From Kiritimatiellia bacterium (GTDB lineage Bacteria > Verrucomicrobiota > Kiritimatiellia > JAFGHX01), in NCBI GenBank assembly GCA_016929905.1, contig JAFGHX010000138.1, positions 1 to 50,075 of the forward strand: a DNA stretch of 50,075 nt, in the 5' to 3' direction. The first letter of the stretch is position 1, and every line of letters begins with the position of its first letter. The position numbers were made by a program, and so were the translations under genes. The notes below the pieces were generated by a model. The model saw only the letters and a program-made list of their open reading frames with translations, was not told the DNA's origin and did not search any database. Shown piece by piece: positions 32,706 to 41,595 of the stretch.

Positions 32706-33767
32706 CTACCCCAACAGCGCATGCACCTCGGCCAGCCGGTCCATGATGGGCAGGTTGTACGGGCACTTCTCCTCGCACTTGCCGCACCGGACGCAGGCGT
32801 CGGCCTTCGTTTCCACCATCCGGTACCGGCCGCGCGCCCACTTCTCCAGCCCGTACATCTTGCAGTACGCCAGGTGGCGCATGAGGACGGGGATCCGGAT
32901 GCCCTGCTCGCAGGGCATGCAGTAGTGACAGCTCCGGCAGAAATCCCTGCCGAGCGCCTCGGCGGCTTCCGACAGCCTGGCCAGTTCTTCCGGGGACAGG
33001 CCGGGCAGCCCTTTGCCGACCTCCACGTTCTCGGCCAGCTCCTGCAGGCGCATCATGCCGGGGATCGCCAGCGTGACGGCCGGATGCGAGACGACGAAGC
33101 GCAGGGCCTCCCGCGCCGAGATGCCGAACGCGCTGCCCGGCAGCTTCAGGCCGAGCGGCGGCGCGCCGAGCACGCCGCCGGCGAGCGGCTTCATGGCGAT
33201 GACGCCCAGCCCCTTCCCGCGCGCCAGCGGTATGATATCTTCGTCGAGCAGTTCGTCGTTGAGCATGTTGTAGGACAGCATCGCGGCCTCGAACCGGCCC
33301 GTCTCAATCGCCTTGACCATCGTTTCCTTGATGCGATGCGACGAGAACCCGATGTGCCGCACCTTGCCCGCCGTACGCGCTTCCTCCAACGCCGCGAGCG
33401 CGCCGTCCTCCGAAACCGCCAGGTCGAAGTCGGCCGGGCGCCGGAGGTTGTGGATCAGATACAGATCGAAATGATCCGTCTTGCAGGCCTTGAGGCTGGC
33501 ATCGATGCTCGCGGCCATCTCGGCCCGGTCGTACGCCATCGCCTTCGAGCACAGGTAGAATTCGCCGCGCCGGCCGCTGAGCGCGTTGCCGATCTTCTCC
33601 TCGCTGTCGCCGTACCCGCGCGCGCTGTCCAGGAAATTGATGCCGTCGTCGATCGCCCGGTTCAGCAGCTTGGTCGCCGCCTTTCCGTCGATCTGCGGCA
33701 GCTTGATCCCGCCGAACCCGATGATGGATACCTCCAACCCCGTCTTGCCCAACGTGCGTTTCTGCAT
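32706..33767 (-). CDS. Aldo/keto reductase with C-terminal 4Fe-4S ferredoxin-like domain
   Basis: 353 residues from ATG 33767, with AAGGAGA upstream. The AKR barrel shows MQKRTLGKTGLEVSIIGFGG, the catalytic Asp/Tyr in FLDSARGYGDSEEKIG, and Lys in CSKAMAY. The expected catalytic His position reads DLYLIHNLRR. The C-terminal 80 residues carry two cysteine clusters: CRSCHYCMPCEQGI and CVRCGKCEEKCPYNLP. This AKR/ferredoxin fusion is a common form in anaerobes. It is preceded upstream by a repeat-filled space and the apiosidase-like gene. Confidence 0.92.
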   Translation of the reverse strand: MQKRTLGKTGLEVSIIGFGGIKLPQIDGKAATKLLNRAIDDGINFLDSARGYGDSEEKIGNALSGRRGEFYLCSKAMAYDRAEMAASIDASLKACKTDHFDLYLIHNLRRPADFDLAVSEDGALAALEEARTAGKVRHIGFSSHRIKETMVKAIETGRFEAAMLSYNMLNDELLDEDIIPLARGKGLGVIAMKPLAGGVLGAPPLGLKLPGSAFGISAREALRFVVSHPAVTLAIPGMMRLQELAENVEVGKGLPGLSPEELARLSEAAEALGRDFCRSCHYCMPCEQGIRIPVLMRHLAYCKMYGLEKWARGRYRMVETKADACVRCGKCEEKCPYNLPIMDRLAEVHALLG

Positions 33768-33793
33768 GGTTGTTCTCCTTCCCCGAACAAGAT

Positions 33794-33874
33794 AACCTTG
33801 TCGAGGACTTTGTCGAGAACTTCGTCGCGCGGGCGCCGGAACACGGACAGACACGGACCCACACGGACAGAATG
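33794..33874. repeat. Period-12 array followed by a period-10 array
   Basis: 33794-33827 is the period-12 GACAAAG family in reverse (units around TTTGTCGAGAAC). 33841-33870 has three decamers ACACGGACAG, ACACGGACCC, ACACGGACAG. The 308-bp space 33768-34075 contains these and palindrome locus C, and no gene. Confidence 0.75.
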
Positions 33875-34005
33875 GGTTGGAACACCGCTATTCGAGCTCG
33901 GGCTGTTCGAAACATGCGCTCGGCCGGCAAGCCGACGCGTTCGAGGCCGATCTTCGGACTCGAACGGCAGTCGCGCAGGCCGAACGCGCGGGGTCGCAAA
34001 CCGCA

Positions 34006-34079
34006 GGAGAGCCGTCCCGGCTCTTCCTCCGGGCGGCACGTCGTGCCGCCCGGCAGAAGCGGCGAGACGCCGCTTCTAC
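34006..34079 (-). repeat. Compound GTAG-capped palindromic repeat, locus C
   Basis: On the minus strand it begins GTAG (34079-34076), then AAGCGGCG/CGCCGCTT, a 25-bp palindrome CCGGGCGGCACG... (34029-34053) and AGAGCC/GGCTCT. The GTAG contains the TAG stop codon of the gene ending at 34076. Confidence 0.82.
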
Positions 34080-35452
34080 TTCTTCCCAAAGAAATGCAGT
34101 TCCGTCGCAAGATCCGGAACGGGGTAGCCCTTCGCCGAATCGTCCAGCACGAGGACCCAATCCCAGATGCGGCCGCTGCGCGGGGGCGTGAACTCCTGGG
34201 GGCCGGTGTTGGGCAACTCGCCGATCTCTTCCCACGCGCCGCAGCGCGGATCGAACCAGCGCGCTGTGATCTTGTCGGCCGAGAGCTTGGCCATGTCCAC
34301 GCCGAACGGGTTGCCGAAGGTGGTGTAGACGAACGCGAAGCTGCCGTCGGCCGCACACGCGGCCTGGAGGTGATCCTCCCCTGCCCCCTGCCCCGCGGCG
34401 ATCAGGGCCTGGTCCGGCACCAGCGTCTGCCACGGCCGCGTTTCGAACAGCTTCCGCATCAGGCCCACCTGCACGGCGCCGTGGAACTGCATGGCCGGGC
34501 GCCAGTAGGTGTTCGCGAAGATGAGTGGCTCCCACTTCTCGTCGTAGAACTGACAGATGTCCAGGCATCCGTACGTGTGCCCCGCGGCCCCGGCCAGCAT
34601 CGCCCAGTACGCGGCTTCCCGCATCTGGTGCGCGTTGCCACGGGTAATGCCGTCCCACCTCTTGCGTTGCTTGAAGAACCCCGACCCGTCGCCGATATAC
34701 GGACAGTTCTCGTAACGCGGTTCGCCGTCGAAGGTCGGTTTCGGCGGCGTGAGCGAACGATCGTGCGCGATCCCCTCGTAGTTCGGCATCGCCCACGAAT
34801 GACCGGAGTAGTACATGTTCACATCAAGCCAGGCGTCATTGTGAAAAAACGGCGAGCTCCCGCGCCGGTCCTTGTCCGCCCCGTGGAACGTGGCCAGATG
34901 CTTGCCCTCATCGCCCGCTTTGAGACCCTCCGCCATGGCGCGCCACACGTCTTCTTTCCCGACCGGCGTCCGGTCGCCGCCCAGGATCCAGATGATCTGG
35001 TTGTCCTTGTAGCGCCGGCCCAGGTATTCACCGTAGGTCCGCGCATTCGCCGTGTTGAAAATCTCCGGGCCCAATCCCCATGCTTTCAGCACCTTATCGC
35101 CCCAAGTCGGCAGCATGCCGACGAACAGGCCCAACGATTCCGCCTTGTTCACAATGTAGTCCACATGCTGAAAGTACGCTTCGACCGGCCGGGTCGGATC
35201 ATTCTCCACCAGCGGGAGATGGCCGTACGGGTTCGGCTCCGTGAGCCCATCGAACTCCGCCAGCACCACCGCCTGAACAGCCGTGAAGCCCTTGGCGGCG
35301 CGGTCTCCCAGGTATTCGTCCGCTTCCTCGCGGTTCAGACGGTGGAACAGCTCCCACGCCGTATCGGCCAGATACAAGAACGGCGCGCCGTTCTCATACA
35401 CCATGTAGTGACCGTCGTCGCTGATCTTCAGCAGCCGCTTCGCACGTGCCAT
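34076..35452 (-). CDS. Apiosidase-like glycoside hydrolase (DUF4038 type)
   Basis: 458 residues from ATG 35452, preceded by AAGGAGG. No signal peptide is seen, so it is probably cytoplasmic. The barrel shows YENGAPFLYLADTAWELFHR, EEADEYLGDRAAKGFTAVQA and IIWILGGDRTP, the usual DUF4038 landmarks, followed by HPP-like loops and a C-terminal beta domain (DWVLVLDDSAKGYPVPDL) of the collagen-binding-like type. Family members hydrolyse branched pectic side chains such as apiose links (GH140). It heads a minus-strand pair with the ferredoxin-AKR. The stop codon is provided by palindrome locus C. Confidence 0.88.
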   Translation of the reverse strand: MARAKRLLKISDDGHYMVYENGAPFLYLADTAWELFHRLNREEADEYLGDRAAKGFTAVQAVVLAEFDGLTEPNPYGHLPLVENDPTRPVEAYFQHVDYIVNKAESLGLFVGMLPTWGDKVLKAWGLGPEIFNTANARTYGEYLGRRYKDNQIIWILGGDRTPVGKEDVWRAMAEGLKAGDEGKHLATFHGADKDRRGSSPFFHNDAWLDVNMYYSGHSWAMPNYEGIAHDRSLTPPKPTFDGEPRYENCPYIGDGSGFFKQRKRWDGITRGNAHQMREAAYWAMLAGAAGHTYGCLDICQFYDEKWEPLIFANTYWRPAMQFHGAVQVGLMRKLFETRPWQTLVPDQALIAAGQGAGEDHLQAACAADGSFAFVYTTFGNPFGVDMAKLSADKITARWFDPRCGAWEEIGELPNTGPQEFTPPRSGRIWDWVLVLDDSAKGYPVPDLATELHFFGKK

Positions 35453-35569
35453 CGATTGGTCCTCCTTCCTGACGCGGAAAGCACAAGCATAGGGCGCGGA
35501 GCTGCCCGTCATCAATACCCATTTCCCCGCCCTGCTCGTTCCCAAAAGAAGAAAAGAGGAAACAATATA

Positions 35570-35597
35570 TTGACATATCTAAATAGATCGATATCCT
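35570..35597 (+). promoter_or_regulatory. Promoter with internal palindrome for the flavodoxin gene
   Basis: TTGACA (35570-35575), 16 bases, then TATCCT (35592-35597). Between them lies ATCTA-AA-TAGAT (35577-35588), an inverted repeat of the ArsR/MarR operator kind. The 181-bp divergent space is AT-rich compared with the window. Confidence 0.6.
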
Positions 35598-35633
35598 GGT
35601 CTCTGAATTCTCGTGTACCGAAAGGAGGCAACC

Positions 35634-36083
35634 ATGCCGGCACTACTCGTACTCTATCACTCACAGGAATACGGGAACACCCAGGCGATGGCGGAGGCGG
35701 TGGCGGAAGGCGCGAAGGCGGCGGGCGCGGACGTGACGCTGGTGAACACCCACGAGACGCGTCCGGACATGGAGCAATACCGTGCGTGCGGCGCCGTCGC
35801 ATTCGGCTCGCCGGACTACTACAGCTACATCGCGGGCGGGCTGAAGGTCTTCCTCGACGACTGGCACATTGCCAAGAAGGCGAACAAGAGCGGGCTGGTG
35901 GACAAGCCGTACGGCCTGTTCTATTCCCATGGCGGCGGCGGGGCCGTGCGCGGGCCGCTGGAAAAGCTGTTCGGCAAATGCGGCGTCAAAGTGGGCGAGA
36001 CGGTGGAATCGAAGGGAGCTCCGAACGCCGGGGTCCTGGAAAAATGCCGGGAGTTGGGGAGACAACTGGCGGCGCAGGCCTGA
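35634..36083 (+). CDS. Flavodoxin-like (WrbA/NAD(P)H oxidoreductase type) protein
   Basis: 149 residues from ATG 35634, seven bases after AAAGGAGG. LLVLYHSQEYGNTQAMAEAV is the FMN phosphate-binding loop. VAFGSPDYYSYIAGGLKVFL and LFYSHGGGGAVRGPLEKL bind the flavin ring. The short length is that of simple flavodoxin-fold electron carriers or flavin reductases. It starts a plus-strand pair with the aldo/keto reductase at 36288, 204 bases downstream, so it may deliver electrons to local redox enzymes. The promoter carries an operator-like palindrome, so expression is probably regulated. Confidence 0.9.
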   Translation: MPALLVLYHSQEYGNTQAMAEAVAEGAKAAGADVTLVNTHETRPDMEQYRACGAVAFGSPDYYSYIAGGLKVFLDDWHIAKKANKSGLVDKPYGLFYSHGGGGAVRGPLEKLFGKCGVKVGETVESKGAPNAGVLEKCRELGRQLAAQA

Positions 36084-36106
36084 CGGCTGCCGGCGGCACC
36101 GGTCAG

Positions 36107-36255
36107 GGGTCGAAGGTCGGAAAGTCAAAGGTCGAAAGTCGGAGAGTCAGAAGTCAAAGGTCCGAAGGTCGAAAGTCCTGCCGGGTGCAGTGGCGGGCCC
36201 GGATGATTCGTCTCTGCGACCTTTGACCTTCGACCTTCCGACCTTTGACCCTTTC
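36107..36255. repeat. Inverted pair of heptamer arrays (GGTCGAA family)
   Basis: 36107-36177 holds about ten degenerate heptamers (GGTCGAA, GGTCGGA, AAGTCAA). 36217-36251 holds the reverse complement (GACCTTTGACCTTCGACCTT onward). Together they can form a long hairpin with a 38-base loop between the flavodoxin and AKR genes. Confidence 0.8.
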
Positions 36256-36287
36256 TCGAACGGCGTAACACAAGTGGAGGAGACTGC

Positions 36288-37211
36288 ATGAAATATCGGA
36301 CATTGGGTAGAACAGGGCTCGAAGTCTCCGTGGTCGGCATGGGCACCTGGCAATTCGGCGGGGAATGGGGCAAGGCGTTCACGCAACCGGAAGCGGACGC
36401 CATGCTGGAAAAGGCGCGGGCGGTGGGCATCAACCTCATCGATACCGCCGAATGTTACGGCGATCACACCTCGGAGATGCTGGTGGGCAACGCCATTCAG
36501 AAGGACCGCGGCAAGTGGGTGGTGGCCACGAAGTTCGGCCACATCTTCCACAGCCACATGAACCGCACTCAGGACTTCTCGCCGGACGGCGTACGCAAGC
36601 AGCTTGAGAGTTCGTTGCGCGCCTTGAAGACGGACTACATCGACCTGTACCAGTTCCATTCGGGCAGCGACGAACTGTTTGACCAGGAGCCGCTGTGGGC
36701 GATGTTGAACGAGCAGGTCGAAGCGGGCAGGATCCGGCATCTCGGCATCTCGATCGGCAGCAACGAAAACGTGCACCAGACCGATGCGGCCACGGCGGTG
36801 AACGCGTCGGCGATCCAGGTGATCTACAACCGGCTCGCGCGGGAACCGGAGGCGCGGGTATACCCGTCGTGCCGGCGCCAGAATCTGGGCGTACTGGCAC
36901 GCGTGCCGCTGGCCAGCGGGTTCCTGAGCGGCAAGTACAAGCCAGGCGCCGCGTTCCCGGCCGACGACGTGCGCTCCGGCCGCGATCCGGAGCAGACGCG
37001 GCAGCGATTGGAGGAAGTGGCAAAGATCCGACGCGAAGAAGTCCCGCAAGGCGTCGAGATGGCCGCCTGGGCGCTGGCCTGGTGCCTGCGGCATCCGGCG
37101 GTCACCTGCGTCATTCCCGGCTGCAAGAGCGTGGAGCAGGTCGCATCCAACGCGGCGACGGCCGATCTGGACACGGTACGCGACGATCACCCGCAGGCCG
37201 CGGGCCGCTGA
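36288..37211 (+). CDS. Aldo/keto reductase
   Basis: 307 residues, preceded by GGAGGAG. The AKR signatures are clear: MKYRTLGRTGLEVSVVGMGT, NLIDTAECYGDHTSEMLVG (catalytic Asp/Tyr), VVATKFGH (Lys), DLYQFHSGSDELF (His), and RHLGISIGSN plus IPGCKSVEQVASN for NADPH binding. No ferredoxin domain is present, unlike the gene at 32706. It probably oxidises or reduces a sugar or keto-sugar, in line with its glycosidase and isomerase neighbours. Confidence 0.93.
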   Translation: MKYRTLGRTGLEVSVVGMGTWQFGGEWGKAFTQPEADAMLEKARAVGINLIDTAECYGDHTSEMLVGNAIQKDRGKWVVATKFGHIFHSHMNRTQDFSPDGVRKQLESSLRALKTDYIDLYQFHSGSDELFDQEPLWAMLNEQVEAGRIRHLGISIGSNENVHQTDAATAVNASAIQVIYNRLAREPEARVYPSCRRQNLGVLARVPLASGFLSGKYKPGAAFPADDVRSGRDPEQTRQRLEEVAKIRREEVPQGVEMAAWALAWCLRHPAVTCVIPGCKSVEQVASNAATADLDTVRDDHPQAAGR

Positions 37212-37314
37212 GCGGCGCGCCGCGACGGCGGGCAAAAGAACGCGGCACCGTTGTGGGTCCGCCCCGTACCGGAGCCCCCGGCACGGTGTGGCATGCAGCT
37301 CTTTCGAGCAGATC

Positions 37315-39699
37315 TCACGCCAACGCGGCGACGGGGACGGAGGCGATCCCCCACTCGGTGCCTGTCCAGAGCATGCCGTCGTGAACGCAAACGCTGTTGG
37401 TGCGGTTGCAGGGCAGGCCGCTGTTGAGACACGTGAAGACGTCCACCTCCCGGTCCGGCCGGATACGGGCGACGCCGAAGGAGGTGGCCGCCCAGATGGT
37501 GTCGTCGGGCTCGAAGGCGATGTCCCAGACGCGGTGGTGGGGCAAGCCCTGTTCCTGATTGATGGGGGTCCACTGCCCGTCTTCCAGGACGCAGACGCCG
37601 CCGACCGGCCATTCTTCCGATGAGGCGGTGGCGGCGACCACGGTCCCGTGCGGCGAGCGGTAGAGCCGCCTCGGCTGCAGGCCGGAGAGGTCGGGCAGCC
37701 CGAGTTCCTCCCACCCGTCCGCCGCGCGGCGCCATGCCGTATGGGTGAAGGAGCCGGCCCAGATCTCGCCTTCGGGCGTCTCGAGCAGGTTGGTGACATG
37801 CCATCGCGACTCGCGCCCGGGAAACCGATGCGACTGCCAGGCGGCTCCGTCGTACCGCGCCACGAACGAGGGCGCATGACAGGTCACGTAGACGCTGCCG
37901 TCGGACGCGCACAGCACGTCGCACATGGGCTTGGGTTTCAGCAGGCCGTCCTGCTCGGTGAACCGCCGCCACCCGCCGCCGGGCTCGCGCCGGTATACGC
38001 CGTCGTAGCCGCACGCCCAGAGCGCGCCGGCGCTGTCGCCGGCCACCGCCTCGACCGCTACGGGCCCGCTCTGGTCGGCGCGCCACCGCTCGCCCTCCAA
38101 CCAAGCCAGGCCCCAGTTGGTGCCGGCCCAGATCCGGCCCTGTATCGCTCTCACGCAGTAGACGTGCAGGTCGGGCAGGCCGTCGGCCATGTCGAACGCA
38201 CGCCAGCCGTCGTTCACCGCGTCCTGGTTCTGTACGGCAAACGCTTCCGAGAGCGTGTGCTGGTAAGGCGTATCGACATGGCGCACGGTCACGTCGTAGA
38301 TCCCCACCGGCAGATCGGCCGGCAGTCGGACCCGCAGAGATCCGCCGGCCCCGTCGCGCGAAATCACGTCCGCCATGCGCCCGCCGATGAACACCGTGGC
38401 GCCGGGATGGCCGTTTTCGACCCAGACCTCCAGTTCCGTCGCCGTCCCGGGGCGGCAAGACCGGGGCGCCACCTGACGCACACGGGGCGTCACGCCGGGC
38501 GGGACGTGGAGATAGGGATTGGCGGCGAGCGTGTAGCCCGTCTCGAACGACGCGCGATGCCCGGCGGCTTCATAGGCCTCGGCGTACTCGTACGCGCGGT
38601 CCAGCTCGGACGGCAACAGGTCGGCGTGGTTGTGCGTCACGCCCGTCAGCCAGGTGCCCTGCTCGGGGTACTGGGTCGTCTCAAGCCCGTCCGGTCCGAT
38701 GCGGATCGGCATGAAGAAAGCCTTCTCGATGATGGGCCGCTCGCGCTGGTTCACGCCCGGCTTGAACACCTCGCCGGACCGCAGCGCTTCGGCGAATTGC
38801 ACGAGGTCTTCCGGGCGGAACACGACGCAGCGTATGTAGCCGGCCGCCGGCGAATGCGTCTCGTCGTCGACCGACAGGCGATAGACGGACTCGCGGACGC
38901 CGCGCTGCGTCTTCAGGCAGCGGTTCGGGCCGCGCGCCGAGCTGATGATCGGGTCCACGATCGTGCACGACCACTCGCGCGGGATCGGCTCGGTCAACCG
39001 GAACCCATGCCGCGTGAACCCTTCCATGCCGAAATCGTCATAGTACTGGCCCGCCTTCAGCCAGCGGACCTCGACGGGTTCCTCGCTGGTCACGACGACC
39101 CGGTCCGGCTCCACGCGGATATCGAGCCCGCGCAGCCCGTTCGTCGTGTACACGGCCCCTTCGCGCATGGACCGTTTCAGTTCCCACGTGTTCACGCGCC
39201 GGACCTTGGTCGCGGTCCACGACAGACCCAGTTTGCCGGAATGCCCGAAATGCGTGTCATCGGCGCCGAACCCCCAGATCAGTTTCTCGCCCTGCCGCAG
39301 CCGCACGCGGCACAACTCGTCCCACAGCCGGTCGGCGAACCCGCACGCGTGGTGATGCGCGACCTCCAGCGCGTCGAACCCGTGCAGGGCGCCGATGGTC
39401 GGCAGGTTCAGGTGCGCCCGGCGGCACCCCGCCCACTCGGCCGTGCGGCACAGGAACGGATGCCCGATGACGGAGAGCCCGCCGTAGCCGTCGGCGACGT
39501 AGGAGTGCGCCGGGTCGGCGGTCCAGTCGATGAACTCCTGCATCGACATCGCCGCCGGCGCGGGCGGCGATTCGGTAATGAACAGGCCCGGCACGTGCAG
39601 GGCGGACCACGTGCGGTCAATCTGGCCGCGGCCCGCAAACTCCTTGCCCCGGCATACCAGCCGTTCCTCTTCCGGCCAATCCGTCCCCTCGCCCGTCAT
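37315..39699 (-). CDS. PHP-like/beta-propeller fusion protein
   Basis: 794 residues from ATG 39699, ten bases after GGAGG. Residues 1-180 resemble the second half of a PHP metallo-hydrolase domain (RGKEF, VIGHPF, HGFDALEVAHHHA, GADDTHFGH). A first-half-like motif appears much later (WLTGVTHNHADLLPSELDRA, about 380), so the domain looks permuted or rebuilt. After an Ig/TIG-like segment (ELEVWVENGHPGATVFIGGR) come about six propeller repeats of the two-component-regulator type (AIQGRIWAGTNWGLAWLEGE, SAGALWACGYDGVYRREPGG). No signal peptide is seen. Function is unknown; the context suggests sugar handling. Confidence 0.8.
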   Translation of the reverse strand: MTGEGTDWPEEERLVCRGKEFAGRGQIDRTWSALHVPGLFITESPPAPAAMSMQEFIDWTADPAHSYVADGYGGLSVIGHPFLCRTAEWAGCRRAHLNLPTIGALHGFDALEVAHHHACGFADRLWDELCRVRLRQGEKLIWGFGADDTHFGHSGKLGLSWTATKVRRVNTWELKRSMREGAVYTTNGLRGLDIRVEPDRVVVTSEEPVEVRWLKAGQYYDDFGMEGFTRHGFRLTEPIPREWSCTIVDPIISSARGPNRCLKTQRGVRESVYRLSVDDETHSPAAGYIRCVVFRPEDLVQFAEALRSGEVFKPGVNQRERPIIEKAFFMPIRIGPDGLETTQYPEQGTWLTGVTHNHADLLPSELDRAYEYAEAYEAAGHRASFETGYTLAANPYLHVPPGVTPRVRQVAPRSCRPGTATELEVWVENGHPGATVFIGGRMADVISRDGAGGSLRVRLPADLPVGIYDVTVRHVDTPYQHTLSEAFAVQNQDAVNDGWRAFDMADGLPDLHVYCVRAIQGRIWAGTNWGLAWLEGERWRADQSGPVAVEAVAGDSAGALWACGYDGVYRREPGGGWRRFTEQDGLLKPKPMCDVLCASDGSVYVTCHAPSFVARYDGAAWQSHRFPGRESRWHVTNLLETPEGEIWAGSFTHTAWRRAADGWEELGLPDLSGLQPRRLYRSPHGTVVAATASSEEWPVGGVCVLEDGQWTPINQEQGLPHHRVWDIAFEPDDTIWAATSFGVARIRPDREVDVFTCLNSGLPCNRTNSVCVHDGMLWTGTEWGIASVPVAALA

Positions 39700-39803
39700 C
39701 AAGCCGATCCCTCCGCGCCAAGTCTTCGTCTTGTTCCCGCGCCGCGGCGCAGTCCCGCAAGGACGAAGCCGGGTCGTCTTACTCTTCGTCCAGATCCGTC
39801 CCT

Positions 39804-40649
39804 TCACCCAAGCCGGGTGAACCGGCGCATGTTCTCAAAGGCCGCTTTCAGGTCCGCCTTCACGTCCACATCGCGGTACTTGCGACTGTCCGTGATCTCC
39901 ACCATCAGCGTCCGCGCATACCCCACGTCGCGAAGCGCGGCCATGACGGCGGCCCAATCGATGTTGCCCTGGCCCGGCGGCAGGTGCAGGTCCTCCCCGC
40001 CCACACTGTCCTGCAGATGGGTCGTGAGCAGACGATCACCCATCACGCGAATCACGGCCGCCGGGTCTGCCCCGCGGTTGTTGGCGTGGCCCGTGTCGAC
40101 ATTGAAACCCACATGGGGCAGGTCCAGACCGTTCACGGCCTCCACGAAGCGCCGAATGGCCGGCGCCCCCATGGCCGTGTTCTCCACGGCGACCGCGATA
40201 CCCGACGTCGCGCACGTCTCGGATATCCCCGCCAGACAGGCCCTCAGTGCCGCTTCGACAGGCACGGCCTGTTCCCGGGTCATTTCCTGAAAGAACGCGC
40301 TCGGCGGGTGCGCAACCATGACCGCCACGCCCAGATGGGCCGCGCGCTCCAACTCGGTCAGCAGCCTCGGCAACGCCGTGTCCAGACGGGCCGCGTCCCC
40401 GGGCAGCATGCCCCAGGTGTGCGCGGACCACGGGGTCAATCCGAGCCGGCCGCATTCCTGCCGCACGGCGTCGCAATCCTCAAGCGTCAGATGACTGAAA
40501 TGCGAGAACTCACAGGCCTCAAATCCCGCCTGCCTGACGTCACGGCACGCCTGCTTCTGCGCGTTCAGGTCGAACTGCGCCGCGACGTCCTTCAGCTCGC
40601 CAAACGGATACAGCGTGTTGCATCCCAGCTTGTTCGGCATCCGCGTCAT
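39804..40649 (-). CDS. Sugar phosphate isomerase/epimerase (TIM barrel)
   Basis: 281 residues from ATG 40649, eight bases after GGAGG. The xylose-isomerase-like barrel shows FEACEFSHFSHLTLED, WSAHTWGML, GIAVAVENTAMGAPAI (metal Glu), VGFNVDTGHANNRG (Asp/His), LLTTHLQDSVGGED and LMVEITDS. Members interconvert keto and aldo sugars or act on 3-keto-glucosides. A paralogue at 40700 lies 50 bases upstream on the same strand, so the two form one transcript. Confidence 0.9.
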   Translation of the reverse strand: MTRMPNKLGCNTLYPFGELKDVAAQFDLNAQKQACRDVRQAGFEACEFSHFSHLTLEDCDAVRQECGRLGLTPWSAHTWGMLPGDAARLDTALPRLLTELERAAHLGVAVMVAHPPSAFFQEMTREQAVPVEAALRACLAGISETCATSGIAVAVENTAMGAPAIRRFVEAVNGLDLPHVGFNVDTGHANNRGADPAAVIRVMGDRLLTTHLQDSVGGEDLHLPPGQGNIDWAAVMAALRDVGYARTLMVEITDSRKYRDVDVKADLKAAFENMRRFTRLG

Positions 40650-40699
40650 CCGATCCGCCTCCGTCCGTCGCGGCCAGAGTCCAACCGAGTTACCGGCGG

Positions 40700-41578
40700 C
40701 TATTCGCCCGTCTTCTCCGGGCCTGCGGGAAAAGAATCCAGCATCGCTTCCGCCAACTCCCGCGCGTAGCGCAGCTTGGCCCGCCGGATCGCCATGGGCT
40801 GGCGCCGTTCCTGCCCGGGAATCCTGCAGCTGCTCTCGCCGGGCACCTCGTAGTTCCACAGCCCGTCATAGCCGACTTCGCGCAGCGCGTCGACAAAGCC
40901 CGTCCAGTCGGCCGTGCACTGCGGGCCGCGCGGGAACGTGTGATCGTCGCGCTCGCCGCGGTTATCGGCAATGTGCAGCGCCGTCAGCTTCTTACCGGCC
41001 TGCCGCACAAACTCCGCGCTCGTCCCGGCTTGGCCGAGGTTCAGGTGGCCTGTGTCCAGGCAGACCCGCAGTGCATCGTTCGGAATCGCATCCAGCAACG
41101 GCGCCAGCCGCGCCATGCCGGATCCACCGTTCTCCAGACAGATTCGGGTGGGCCCTCCCGCCAGGAAACGCAACAGTGCCTGCAGCGCTTCCACGTTGGC
41201 CGCGAGAATGCGGTCGGCATCCCAACCGGCATCCCTGGCCGCCGCGCCGCCCGGATGCAGCACCCCGTCGGTGATGCCCAGCGCCATGAACAGATCGCAC
41301 CACCGCTTCATGTCGTCCATCATCTTCGCGCGCTCGGTTGCGTCTGGCTGAACGATGTCTACCGCCAGATAGAAGTGGCCCTGCGGGACCGAGAGCCCTT
41401 CGTCCCCTGCAAAGCGCCTGAATGCCGCGCCGGCCTCTGCCGGGTCGCCGCGATCGAGCAACGCCCAACCGTGCTCGGAAGAAAGCTCCGTATGGGCCCA
41501 CCCCTCCCCCGCGAACGCTTTCACCATTTCTTCCGGCGAGAGATCGATAAACCAACTGCTCCACATGGAAATGCGCAT
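40700..41578 (-). CDS. Sugar phosphate isomerase/epimerase (TIM barrel), paralogue
   Basis: 292 residues. The barrel landmarks are AHTELSSEHGWALL, VPQGHFYLAVD, GVLHPGG, RICLENGGSG (metal Glu), RVCLDTGHLNLGQAG (Asp/His), LTALHIADNRGERDDHTFP and GLWNYEVPGE. The start follows a G-rich site (GGGGGG) and lies 17 bases after a seven-unit heptamer array. It is co-transcribed with 39804. A role in 3-keto-sugar or uronate metabolism is inferred from the DUF1080 and AKR genes nearby. Confidence 0.91.
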   Translation of the reverse strand: MRISMWSSWFIDLSPEEMVKAFAGEGWAHTELSSEHGWALLDRGDPAEAGAAFRRFAGDEGLSVPQGHFYLAVDIVQPDATERAKMMDDMKRWCDLFMALGITDGVLHPGGAAARDAGWDADRILAANVEALQALLRFLAGGPTRICLENGGSGMARLAPLLDAIPNDALRVCLDTGHLNLGQAGTSAEFVRQAGKKLTALHIADNRGERDDHTFPRGPQCTADWTGFVDALREVGYDGLWNYEVPGESSCRIPGQERRQPMAIRRAKLRYARELAEAMLDSFPAGPEKTGE

Positions 41579-41595
41579 CGTGAGCCCCCCGAGTT

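Noticed and set aside
33770..36226. An 818-codon open frame on the plus strand
   Set aside because: It is antisense to the apiosidase-like gene and runs through repeats and part of the flavodoxin gene in the wrong frame.
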